Origin: a virus
Strand: one strand, 5' to 3'
Virus record (IMG/VR): IMGVR_UViG_3300010373_000107
Coordinates: 1-30,795 of that record
Length of the DNA: 30,795 bases
A program made the position numbers and the translations under genes. The notes under the pieces were generated by a model. The model was not told where the DNA came from, did no database searches, and saw only the letters and a program-made list of their open reading frames with translations. This document shows positions 22,154-28,588 of this stretch, in pieces. Position 1 is the stretch's first letter. Every line of letters starts with the position of its first letter.

Positions 22154-22594
22154 TCAAGTGCCTATCCTGGTATCTGGAGAGGGGAGCGGGATTGGCTGCG
22201 GCGCGAATATCAGATCGTCGGGAATGCGTCGCCGTCCACGCTCAATGTCCGAGAGATACGCCGCGCTCATTCCGCGAGCGCGCGCCGTCTCGTTGAGGCC
22301 GAGTCCGGCCTTCTTGCGTCTCGCGCGTAACAGTTCGTGAGGCATCGGCGCCGGTAGCTTGATCCAAGGATATTGATCGCCAGCGCCCATGATTACTTCA
22401 TATCCGATCGAGAGCGCACGCTGGATACTGGACGGCCTGATAATGACCGAGCCACTGCCGTCACCATGACCACAGCAGCAATTCACCGTCTGGACGCCAA
22501 CGTCATTGAGCGCGACGACGAGATCAGCGAGACAGGCATCGACCGTAATCGTCTGGCGGATCGTGATCTGTTTATCGGTGCCGTGCTTACACAT
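22154..22594 (-). CDS. CCGHG-domain protein fused to XRE helix-turn-helix
   Basis: The 146-residue protein has two parts. Residues 1-56 (MCKHGTD, DACLADLVVALNDVGVQTVNCCCGHGDGSGSVII) match a widespread small phage protein with a CCGHG metal-like motif (here CCCGHG at 39-44). Residues about 86-128 (HELLRARRKKAGLGLNETARARGMSAAYLSDIERGRRRIPDD) form a Cro/CI-type helix-turn-helix. The fusion may be a metal- or ligand-sensing repressor, but that is inference. It is the last gene of the early operon, and its start overlaps the upstream gene (ATG with TAA inside). Promoter D lies just after it. Confidence 0.75.
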   Translation of the reverse strand: MCKHGTDKQITIRQTITVDACLADLVVALNDVGVQTVNCCCGHGDGSGSVIIRPSSIQRALSIGYEVIMGAGDQYPWIKLPAPMPHELLRARRKKAGLGLNETARARGMSAAYLSDIERGRRRIPDDLIFAPQPIPLPSPDTRIGT

Positions 22595-22799
22595 TACCCT
22601 CTCCAGTCTCGGCCCGCAGTCTGCGCTCGCGTGCTCTGTTCATCGCGACGGCCTGCATCGCGTGCTTGATCGCGAATCCGTGAAACTCGGCGGGCGTTTC
22701 CTTCTCGCCGCCAGCCGCATACACCCGCCCGCTCATTGCCGCGTCCATAATTGCGACCTCCAAATCCTCGCGCGTGAATCTCTTGGGTTCGTCAGCCAT
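22587..22799 (-). CDS. Small early hypothetical protein
   Basis: The 70-residue protein reads EPKRFTREDLEVAIMDAAMSGRVYAAGGEKETPAEFHGFAIKHAMQAVAMNRARERRLRAETGEGNV. No family is recognised. It is helical and charged. Its last residues AETGEGN equal the end of the upstream gene product, because the 19-base junction sequence is duplicated. The ATG overlaps the upstream stop by 8 bases and has GGAGAGGG at good distance. Confidence 0.65.
   Translation of the reverse strand: MADEPKRFTREDLEVAIMDAAMSGRVYAAGGEKETPAEFHGFAIKHAMQAVAMNRARERRLRAETGEGNV
22592..22610 (-). repeat. Junction repeat copy 1 (19 bp)
   Basis: GAGACTGGAGAGGGTAATG on the minus strand, identical to 22797..22815. It codes for the C-terminus of one gene and serves as ribosome site plus start codon of the next. 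Confidence 0.85.
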
Positions 22800-23160
22800 T
22801 ACCCTCTCCAGTCTCAGCAGCCGAGGCCGTGATCTGCACTGACCCGAGCGCCGAGAGTGCTGACAGTAGGACGGATGCCGTATGCACCGCGTCTCGCTCG
22901 TCGAAATTGACCATCAGGTCAACGCCGTGCGCATGGGTGCTTTTCTGGCAGAATCGGATCCTGTCGGACGCGACGGGTGCGTTCGCCGTTTCGCCGCAAC
23001 ACATGTAGCTCTCGTAGGCCGGCGACGCAATCCGTGAGAGGGGATGGCAGTCTGTCCGGCCACGCGGGCAACCCTTCGGATCGTGAATGGCTCCGTCGTG
23101 GAGCGTTGGCACTTCGCGCTCGCGGGCCGTCATTCCTTCGGCTGTTGTATTATCGGGCAC
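22792..23160 (-). CDS. Small early hypothetical protein with Cys residues
   Basis: The 122-residue protein starts at a GTG with a strong ribosome site GGAGGAAGCC. It contains GCPRGRTDCHPLSR (about 30-43), MCCGETANAPV (about 53-63) and a C-terminal helix TASVLLSALSALGSVQITASAAETGEGNG. Several Cys/His residues suggest a metal site but no family is recognised. It overlaps the upstream zinc-ribbon gene by 11 bases. Its last residues repeat the end of the next gene product. Confidence 0.6.
   Translation of the reverse strand: MPDNTTAEGMTAREREVPTLHDGAIHDPKGCPRGRTDCHPLSRIASPAYESYMCCGETANAPVASDRIRFCQKSTHAHGVDLMVNFDERDAVHTASVLLSALSALGSVQITASAAETGEGNG
22797..22815 (-). repeat. Junction repeat copy 2 (19 bp)
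   Basis: Second copy of GAGACTGGAGAGGGTAATG, about 205 bases from the first, again providing the 3' end of one gene and ribosome site plus ATG for the next. Confidence 0.85.
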
Positions 23161-23398
23161 TTGGCTTCCTCCGGAAAAGTCTCATGTGTCTGATTGCGCG
23201 GCGGGTGAGGTGGGCGAGCAGGCCATCGGTTACGCGCTTGCCCTTCTGCCACGCTGTTTGAATCTCTCCATAGCACTGGCCGCAAACGTCTCTGACCTCG
23301 GGCGTTCTGATGTCTGCGAACAATCGATTGCGGTAAGCCATCGACCATTTCTCGCCGCATAGATCGCAAATGAACGCCTCTCCCAACCGTTCAGCCAT
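23150..23398 (-). CDS. Zinc-ribbon protein
   Basis: The 82-residue protein has FICDLCGEKW (Cys11 and Cys14) and VCGQCYGEI (about 38-46), a pair of CxxC knuckles 24 residues apart, which is a zinc ribbon. The tail is basic (KGKRVTDG, RRAIRHMRLFRRKPSAR), so it may bind nucleic acid. The ATG overlaps the upstream stop (ATGGCTGA). No specific role is known. Confidence 0.7.
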   Translation of the reverse strand: MAERLGEAFICDLCGEKWSMAYRNRLFADIRTPEVRDVCGQCYGEIQTAWQKGKRVTDGLLAHLTRRAIRHMRLFRRKPSAR

Positions 23399-23930
23399 TT
23401 GTCCCGCCTTGTGTTGGTGTTGGTGAGTGAGCGCGCGCTATTGCCTGGAACGCCGTGTCGCCCACACCGTCGCACTTCGCGTCGGGCTGGTACGACTCGG
23501 GCTTCCACACGCCCACGTTGCCGTCTTCTGTCAGGCCGAATACAACGACGCCTTCGCCGCGATGCACCTGCGCCGTGATCCATTCGTCAACCTTTCGCCG
23601 TTCCCGTTCTGCGCTATCTAACTGGGATTCAAGTTCCCGAATCCGAGTGTCCGCAGCTTCGATGATCCCCTGTTTCAGGGCTGTGAGTTCTTCTGCGCTC
23701 TCTAGACGGGAGCGGAGGGCCAGGATCTCGTTGATGTAGCCGCAAACATCATCCGCGAACGCATTGGCCGTGCGCTCCCATTCGGCCCGTGAATCTTCGG
23801 TGCGCGTGAGCGCGTCGTCGAGCCACAATACGGCCCGTTCATAGCCTGGCTGGCGACCGTCAGGCGTCGGTGTGCGAAAGTGCCGAATCGTATCGCGGAT
23901 TTCGTCCGGCATTTCCGTTGTCTCACTCAT
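23391..23930 (-). CDS. Coiled-coil early protein
   Basis: The 179-residue protein starts MSETTEMPDEIRDTIRHFRTPTPDGRQPGYERAVLWLDDALTR. A long helical region follows (about 70-115: EILALRSRLESAEELTALKQGIIEAADTRIRELESQLDSAERERRKVDEW) with heptad character. The C-terminal part (GVVVFGLTEDGNVGVWKPESYQPDAKCDG) is a short beta-rich segment. Small coiled-coil proteins are common among phage early genes and have no agreed function. The ATGA overlap and a perfect AAGGAGGG site for the next gene upstream are visible. Confidence 0.65.
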   Translation of the reverse strand: MSETTEMPDEIRDTIRHFRTPTPDGRQPGYERAVLWLDDALTRTEDSRAEWERTANAFADDVCGYINEILALRSRLESAEELTALKQGIIEAADTRIRELESQLDSAERERRKVDEWITAQVHRGEGVVVFGLTEDGNVGVWKPESYQPDAKCDGVGDTAFQAIARAHSPTPTQGGTNG

Positions 23931-24307
23931 TCGCCCTCCTTGCTCATGGCTAGGTCGATTGCTTCGCGTAAGGAGCGGCCCCAATAGTTCGGCACGTTAT
24001 CAGCCTCCCGAGGCGGCTCGAAGAACAGTCGGAATAGATCATCCTCGACTGAGAATCCGTTAATGTCGATTTCAGTTGTGGCCACAGTTTCAAAACTGAT
24101 ATGAGCGTCCGGCGCGGCACGCTCCTCCAGAAATTCCAGCCGCTTCGAGTCCCCTTCGGCCTTTGCGAGAGCGGAGAGGATGGTACGGATGTCGTCCCGC
24201 GATATGTGGGTGGGATGCCAGCATTCGGCGGGCTCCGTCGTGATTGCGGTCAACCCCTCAACGACTTCGGCTACCTGTTCCGGGCTGTACTCTGGTCTGT
24301 CAGTCAT
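23927..24307 (-). CDS. Early hypothetical protein
   Basis: The 126-residue protein reads YSPEQVAEVVEGLTAITTEPAECWHPTHISRDDIRTILSALAKAEGDSKRLEFLEERAAPDAHISFETVATTEIDINGF, then WGRSLREAIDLAMSKEGE. The LEFLEE and SLREAID motifs are typical of small phage proteins of unknown role. It is acidic and helical. ATG overlaps the preceding stop (ATGA), with AAGGGG as ribosome site. Confidence 0.65.
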   Translation of the reverse strand: MTDRPEYSPEQVAEVVEGLTAITTEPAECWHPTHISRDDIRTILSALAKAEGDSKRLEFLEERAAPDAHISFETVATTEIDINGFSVEDDLFRLFFEPPREADNVPNYWGRSLREAIDLAMSKEGE

Positions 24308-24552
24308 TTCCCCTTCGGTAGTGGCGCGCTGGCTGTGTATTGCGGGAGTGCCTCGCGATCGATCTCGCCGTTGTACGTGGCGACAGCGGGCGCTGGCTCG
24401 GTCGGTCGTGCGATTACGCGATCGTACAATTCCTGTGCGGCCTCACGTACGGAATCGTCGTCGTACTGTTCGACGCCGTCTCTCATGCGATGCATGAACG
24501 CGTCAAGTGCTGCGAGTGGCTCATGCACCGGCCATGCTGCGATCATCAGCAT
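24304..24552 (-). CDS. Small early hypothetical protein
   Basis: The 82-residue protein starts at ATG 24552 (MLMIAAWPVHE), preceded by GGAG at good spacing. A second ATG 6 bases downstream forms TGATG with the upstream stop and is an alternative start. The product is helical and acidic in the middle (MRDGVEQYDDDSVREAAQELYDRVIA) and has a Pro/Ala tail. No family is recognised. Confidence 0.6.
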   Translation of the reverse strand: MLMIAAWPVHEPLAALDAFMHRMRDGVEQYDDDSVREAAQELYDRVIARPTEPAPAVATYNGEIDREALPQYTASAPLPKGK

Positions 24553-24959
24553 TCTTTCACTCCGGAGGTGGATTGAGATGCACGACTTGCAGCCTCGGCT
24601 GACGTGATCCCGCACGATTGGCAGTGTAGTTCGCCCGTCGTGCCGTTAGAATACCACGCAATGCCCAAGCTGTGATGCCGCGCAAGTCGTGTGTTCGCTT
24701 CGTCCCGCTCTCTCTGTGCTTTGTCGAGGGCGGCGCGAAGCCGTACGAGTGCAATCTCCCATTCGTCGAAAAAACCTGCCGAGTCGTCGCCCATGTTGCG
24801 GCGCTCGACATACTGGCTGTGGAGATAGTCAGACAATCGACCGAGTTGTTGATCGACCTCCAGCTTGGAGGCTGGTTCTGGCGTGCCCGCCGCGATGAGC
24901 GCGTCGCCTTCTTCGCGCGCCCGCTTGACCCACCACTCCTTCGGTTTATCTACTGGCAT
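24546..24959 (-). CDS. Early hypothetical protein with helical core
   Basis: The 137-residue protein has PKEWWVKRAREEGDALIAAG at its start and a helical core (ALVRLRAALDKAQRERDEANTRL, about 69-91). The end carries a Cys pair, LHCQSCGI (about 109-116), followed by a Ser/Ala-rich tail. The function is unknown. A role with nucleic acid is possible because of the CxxC and basic helix. It overlaps the upstream gene by 14 bases. Confidence 0.6.
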   Translation of the reverse strand: MPVDKPKEWWVKRAREEGDALIAAGTPEPASKLEVDQQLGRLSDYLHSQYVERRNMGDDSAGFFDEWEIALVRLRAALDKAQRERDEANTRLARHHSLGIAWYSNGTTGELHCQSCGITSAEAASRASQSTSGVKEC

Positions 24960-25371
24960 TGGTATCCTCGGGGAACGCGGGGAATGTGCCGCTTGTGGTT
25001 ACGGTGTGGACGTACGGCGCTGGCTCACCCGCGAGCGCGTTGACGATGGCAAGCTGGCGCTCCAACTCCGCAACCCTTGCTAGTAACCGCTCCCTGTCGT
25101 CTGCGATCAATACCGGGATCTCAACGACGAGCGCGTGATTGATCTCGTGGCGTGCGTTGTGCGCGAAACTCCTTGGCGGCGCGCCTTCCGTCAGCAATAA
25201 CGCAAGTTCTGCAATCTGATTGAGGCGCACGATATACCCCAGCATCTCGTCGGCGCTCACGACTGGCAGGATCGGGATAGGCCGCGACTCTCCACCCGTG
25301 ATTGAGAGTCCGCTTTCGACGGAGTATGCCTGCGCGGGTGGCTTGCTTTCGTTCTGCCCGAATGTCGTCAT
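24946..25371 (-). CDS. Early hypothetical protein
   Basis: The 141-residue protein starts MTTFGQNESKPPAQAYSVESGLSITGGESRPIPILPVVSADEMLGYIVRLNQIAELALLLTEGAPP and goes on with VVEIPVLIADDRERLLARVAELERQLAIVNALAG. A short coiled-coil lies near 105-120. The family is not recognised. A tiny 8-codon frame sits between this gene and the one upstream, so that its start is coupled by ATGA to that short frame. Confidence 0.6.
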   Translation of the reverse strand: MTTFGQNESKPPAQAYSVESGLSITGGESRPIPILPVVSADEMLGYIVRLNQIAELALLLTEGAPPRSFAHNARHEINHALVVEIPVLIADDRERLLARVAELERQLAIVNALAGEPAPYVHTVTTSGTFPAFPEDTNASR

Positions 25372-25394
25372 TGTTCGCTCTCTGGTCTGCTCAT
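25368..25394 (-). CDS. Possible 8-codon coupling ORF
   Basis: ATG at 25394..25392 overlaps the upstream stop (ATGA). The frame MSRPESEQ ends in TGA overlapping the next ATG (ATGA). It lies inside a partially duplicated junction. It may be a re-initiation bridge and not a functional peptide. Confidence 0.3.
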   Translation of the reverse strand: MSRPESEQ

Positions 25395-25407
25395 TGTTCG
25401 CTCTGGT
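25369..25407 (-). repeat. Tandem duplicated start junction
   Basis: ACCAGAGCGAACAATG (25407..25392) and ACCAGAGAGCGAACAATG (25386..25369) are two copies of the same stretch, 23 bases apart, differing by a 2-base insert. Each copy ends in a start codon. Confidence 0.75.
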
Positions 25408-25645
25408 TAGGTGTGGATGGGGCCTCCACGAGGACGTAGCCCTCAGGGCAATGCGCTCGGTAGATGTCGTGCTTCCGGTCAGAGGTGAGGCCGATGTCAA
25501 TTCGGGCGAAGGCGAGCGTTGACGAGACATGACACGCCAATAGCTCGCCCGACTCGGCATAGGCCGACGCGAGCACATCACCACCGAACGGCGGATGCCC
25601 CGGCTGAATTATTACTGTGATGCGTGCCTTCTTAGCCTCGCTCAT
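25391..25645 (-). CDS. Small early hypothetical protein
   Basis: The 84-residue protein starts MSEAKKARITVIIQPGHPPFGGDVLASAYAESGELLACHVSSTLAFARIDIG. The pattern of alternating strands (RITVIIQPG, VLASAYAESGELLACHVSS, GYVLVEAP) suggests a small beta-rich fold. No family is recognised. It overlaps both neighbours by ATGA. Confidence 0.6.
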   Translation of the reverse strand: MSEAKKARITVIIQPGHPPFGGDVLASAYAESGELLACHVSSTLAFARIDIGLTSDRKHDIYRAHCPEGYVLVEAPSTPNQSEQ

Positions 25646-25923
25646 AGACTCGTCTCCCCGCGTGAACGGATAGCAGCGCGGTAGTGCAGTACAGCCGCCA
25701 TCCATGCACGCCCGTAGTCGGTATCATGCGGAACACCTGGCTGCGGCATCGGCATCAGACTGTCACAAGCCTCTCGCTCTGCTTTGACTGCGGCTTCTAC
25801 CTGAGAGGGAACTGAGGCGATGTAGTCCAGTAAGCCCTCCAGTGGGTCAGCAATTTCTTTGAGGCGCGCCGCGCGAAGTGTCTGCCGTATCTCTGCGATA
25901 CGCTGCTCTGTCTCTGTCGCCAT
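25642..25923 (-). CDS. Small early helical protein
   Basis: The 93-residue protein reads EIRQTLRAARLKEIADPLEGLLDYIA, then AERE ACDSLM and GRAWMAAVLHYRAAIRSRGET at the end. The AERE-AC and AAIRSRGE motifs are common in small phage proteins lacking a known function. The ATG overlaps the VRR-NUC stop (TAATG). Confidence 0.65.
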   Translation of the reverse strand: MATETEQRIAEIRQTLRAARLKEIADPLEGLLDYIASVPSQVEAAVKAEREACDSLMPMPQPGVPHDTDYGRAWMAAVLHYRAAIRSRGETSL

Positions 25924-26366
25924 TACTCCGTACCCGTTGGTGTGAGTGTCAGATATTCCTCGATCACGCGCCGCGCAGCTAACCATCCTGCGCACACGAC
26001 AACGCAATTACCGGCAGCGCGGAGGCGCATGTGCCAGCCGCGCTGCGCGGGCTTCGTGTCGCTCGCCGTCGCGTCCACGCGCTTGAGCTCGATGTACAAC
26101 GCGTGATACTTCCCGCGCGCGTGCGGCAGGCAGATGTCCGGGACGCCCGACGCAACCCCCTCGCGCTTCATCGCTGCCACGCGCGCGACGTTCTGACGGA
26201 AGCCACCGGTGTAGCCGCCAGCGTTCGGGATCGCAAACAGGTCGCGCAATTCGGGATGGCGACCGGCCGCGATTTGCGCCCATTGAAACAAAAACGCCTG
26301 CTCCTGATGCTCGGTCGGCACAACGCCTGCGCGCCGCTTGGGGCTCGTCATCGGCTGCGCGGTCAT
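25923..26366 (-). CDS. VRR-NUC domain nuclease
   Basis: The 147-residue protein shows the VRR-NUC (PD-D/ExK) pattern: PTEHQEQAFLFQWA at about 17-30, then FAIPNAGG at 44-51, GVPDICLP with Asp77, and YIELKR with Glu93 and Lys95, then Gln108 in KPAQRGW and a final GNCVVVCAGWLAARRVIEEYL. This family covers small phage nucleases, thought to act on branched DNA. The neighbours are a helicase loader and a DUF1376 protein, which suggests a role in replication or recombination. Confidence 0.88.
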   Translation of the reverse strand: MTAQPMTSPKRRAGVVPTEHQEQAFLFQWAQIAAGRHPELRDLFAIPNAGGYTGGFRQNVARVAAMKREGVASGVPDICLPHARGKYHALYIELKRVDATASDTKPAQRGWHMRLRAAGNCVVVCAGWLAARRVIEEYLTLTPTGTE

Positions 26367-27088
26367 GTGTGCCGCCGGTCCGGTCCAGTCATCACGACCT
26401 GGACGAATCGCGACGCCAGTGGCGGCGATAGCACCTGGGTGAGCGGCGACACGTTGGTCGTGATCAGCATCGCCGACTCACGGTCCCACGCGTCGAGGAT
26501 GATCTTGCCGAGCTCGGTATCGTCGAATGCTGTGCCGGACGTCGGTCGCACGTCGTCCAGGCAGATCACGCGCTCGCCCATCACCTCGTCCCGAACCTCG
26601 GACGCTTCGAGCAGCTTGTTCGTGCCCCATGCCGAGCGTCCGCCGTACCTCAATGCGTCGGCCAGGCGATACCACGGCTGCGCGTAGACGCGGACGTTGC
26701 GCCGGTAGAGCGCGTAGGTCGCGGCGTAGAGCAGGTGCGATTTGCCGACGCCTGTTGCGCCGACCAGCGCGAGCATCGCAGGCTCTCCGCCGGTAACGCG
26801 CTTGCACCAGTCAGTCACGGCATCGAACGCCACCTGCTGCGACGCGCGAACCGCGGCGTCGGCGATCTCCGCGAGCGAATCCAGAAACTGCGACAGTCGA
26901 GCGGCGCGAAATCTCGCCGGAATCGCGGGCTCGGCGCACGTGATGTTGCAAATGTCGGTTTCGGACTGGGTGCCGATCGGGGCTATTCGCGATGCACTGC
27001 TGTCGGACGCCGTCTCGGCCATCGCGCTCCGCATCGCGTTGAGGACCGCGTCGGCGTCGACACGTTCCGGCAGTTTGGTTGCGGTCAT
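26363..27088 (-). CDS. DnaC-like helicase loader ATPase
   Basis: The 241-residue protein is an AAA+ ATPase of the DnaC/IstB group. It has the Walker A GATGVGKS at 110-117, Walker B VICLDD at 174-179, a sensor-like LITTN at 208-212 and arginine-finger-like SRF at 226-228. The N-terminal 60 residues are a variable region where loaders bind the helicase; it carries Cys47 and Cys51. It would load the host replicative helicase on phage DNA, with the DUF1376 protein upstream as origin-binding partner. An in-frame longer start exists but the ATGA overlap supports 27088. Confidence 0.88.
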   Translation of the reverse strand: MTATKLPERVDADAVLNAMRSAMAETASDSSASRIAPIGTQSETDICNITCAEPAIPARFRAARLSQFLDSLAEIADAAVRASQQVAFDAVTDWCKRVTGGEPAMLALVGATGVGKSHLLYAATYALYRRNVRVYAQPWYRLADALRYGGRSAWGTNKLLEASEVRDEVMGERVICLDDVRPTSGTAFDDTELGKIILDAWDRESAMLITTNVSPLTQVLSPPLASRFVQVVMTGPDRRHT

Positions 27089-27939
27089 TGCACCTTCACC
27101 GGTTCGGTGGTGGGCGTGTAGTCGTACTGGCCTGGCGGCGTGCGCTTGCCGCGCTGCGGTCGCTGATTCTCTGTCCGCGTTGCACTCGCATCTCGCAGGT
27201 AGCCACGAAACAAGCGCAGCGAAGGATCGCCGCCGTTGGCGTTGAAGTCGCGCACCGCATTCGCGAGTTGTACCGGCGTCACGGTGAAATGCCCGGGCAT
27301 TCCGTCGAGCGCTGCGTTGCTCTCTGCCGCCCACGCCGTCGGGTCTGGCACCCGCTCCAACAGCGCGAGCAGGTCGCCGCGATGAGTGTCCGGCACGCGA
27401 TCCAGAAGCATCTCCGCGACCGGGCCGCCGGGTGGTGGTTGGTGGAGTGCAGATGCAGACTGCAAACTGCAAACTGCAGAGCCATCATCCGGCCAATCTC
27501 CGGCCATTGCCTGTGCATTGCCCGCGCTAATGCCTGTGCCATTGCCCCGGCTATCTGCGAGCTTTCGCTCGGCTTCGCGTTTCCATCGTTCGGTGGCGCC
27601 GTGTTTTCCTTTCTTTGACTGCTCGTCGCGGAATTCCTGCGCCTTGATACGGTCGCGCTCCATGCGCCTGTTCTGCAGGCGTGTCGCGTCGCCAGCGACC
27701 GGATGGAAGCATGGCGAGATCGCCGCCCACATCGCTTTCATCCGCCGCGCCGGCATGTTCTTGCATATGGCCGCGATCGCCTTGAGGTCTGCCGGGATGG
27801 ATCCGTGCAACCATTGATGGTCGAGTAGCCGGCGATACGCACCTTCTTCCTCGAGCGTCATCAGCTTCACCGCCTCGTCGGCCACGAAGTCCCGCGCGTA
27901 CCACTGATACGCGGGCGCCTTTGTCTCTATCTCTGGCAC
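27085..27939 (-). CDS. Replication initiator-like protein, DUF1376 family
   Basis: The 284-residue protein begins with AYQWYARDFVADEAVKLMTLEEEGAYRRLLDHQWLHGSIPADLKAIAAICK, the DUF1376 domain of phage replication proteins. The start is GTG, overlapping the previous TAG by one base. A basic stretch follows (KKGKHGATERWKREAERKL, about 109-127). The C-terminal part (VPDPTAWAAESNAALDGMPGHFTVTPVQLANAVRDFNANGG) is a further helical domain, and the tail is basic and proline-rich. Together with the DnaC-like gene it resembles the O/P-type replication pair of lambdoid phages, by analogy only. Confidence 0.83.
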   Translation of the reverse strand: MPEIETKAPAYQWYARDFVADEAVKLMTLEEEGAYRRLLDHQWLHGSIPADLKAIAAICKNMPARRMKAMWAAISPCFHPVAGDATRLQNRRMERDRIKAQEFRDEQSKKGKHGATERWKREAERKLADSRGNGTGISAGNAQAMAGDWPDDGSAVCSLQSASALHQPPPGGPVAEMLLDRVPDTHRGDLLALLERVPDPTAWAAESNAALDGMPGHFTVTPVQLANAVRDFNANGGDPSLRLFRGYLRDASATRTENQRPQRGKRTPPGQYDYTPTTEPVKVQ

Positions 27940-28271
27940 TACAACCCCATCCTTGCGGCGACTCCCGCGGTAACCAGGACTCGTGATCCATCACGCCGGC
28001 GCTCGATCTCGACGACCGATCCCTTCGCGATCAATGACGCGACACGTCCGGTGATTCTGTTCTGTTGGTTCTCTGCCCAGCCAATCGATGCCGCGAGCTC
28101 CTTGCGCGTGATACCGTACTCACCGGCGGCCGCGATCGCGTTGAACACATCACGCTCGTGGTTGTTTGCGTGCGGCCGCTCGCGGTCTGCTGCGGCCCGC
28201 GACGTCTGGCTCTTACGCTGGTATGGCACCGCCGGCAGCGGGTGGAATAGGTCATCCTGGACGGTGATCAA
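27939..28271 (-). CDS. Winged-helix DNA-binding protein (TTG start)
   Basis: The 110-residue protein starts at TTG, supported by a strong GGAGGTGA site at the right distance and TTGA overlap with the previous stop. Residues about 38-104 (HERDVFNAIAAAGEYGITRKELAASIGWAENQQNRITGRVASLIAKGSVVEIERRRDGSRVLVT) are a winged helix, with turn ITRKELAASIGW and wing VVEIERRRDGSRVLV. It may be a transcription or replication factor. Near the N-terminus QDDLF (5-9) resembles a clamp-binding motif but the fit is poor. Confidence 0.78.
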   Translation of the reverse strand: MITVQDDLFHPLPAVPYQRKSQTSRAAADRERPHANNHERDVFNAIAAAGEYGITRKELAASIGWAENQQNRITGRVASLIAKGSVVEIERRRDGSRVLVTAGVAARMGL

Positions 28272-28588
28272 GGCTCACCTCCGAACAACGAGAGTTGCGG
28301 AGGCCGCGTGAAAAGCTCCGCGATCCCGTCGCGGATATACGATGCCAGAACCGACTTAGTGTTCACGTCCCAGTGAGTCAGTCCGTGATGTGCGCTGCAC
28401 ACTATACTGCCCATCATCTGCGGGACGAGCGCCATCGCATCCGCGAGAGAGCCGACGCCGGGATGTCCGCCGCCGCATTGCACGTTGCCATGCGCTTCCC
28501 AGTAAAACGCGCCGCTGTCAGTGCACTCCATCGTGATATACGTGCGGTGGAGTGATACCTCGACACGACGTACGACATCGGCGCTCAT
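28268..28588 (-). CDS. Small early protein with C-terminal clamp-binding motif
   Basis: The 106-residue protein begins MSADVVRRVEVSLHRTYITMECTDSGAFYWEAHGNVQCGGG and contains SIVCSAHHGLTHWD in the middle. Its end, PPQLSLFGGEP, has QLSLF (98-102), the canonical bacterial beta-clamp-binding pentapeptide (QL[SD]LF). This suggests it binds the host DnaN sliding clamp, either to recruit replication proteins or to block them. The rest is not recognised. It is flanked by the methyltransferase and the winged-helix gene, with four-base overlaps on both sides. Confidence 0.7.
   Translation of the reverse strand: MSADVVRRVEVSLHRTYITMECTDSGAFYWEAHGNVQCGGGHPGVGSLADAMALVPQMMGSIVCSAHHGLTHWDVNTKSVLASYIRDGIAELFTRPPQLSLFGGEP

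Noticed and set aside
22144-22157. TTGACC as -35 box for promoter D
   Set aside because: Spacing to TACACT is 25 bp, too long. The extended -10 reading is better.
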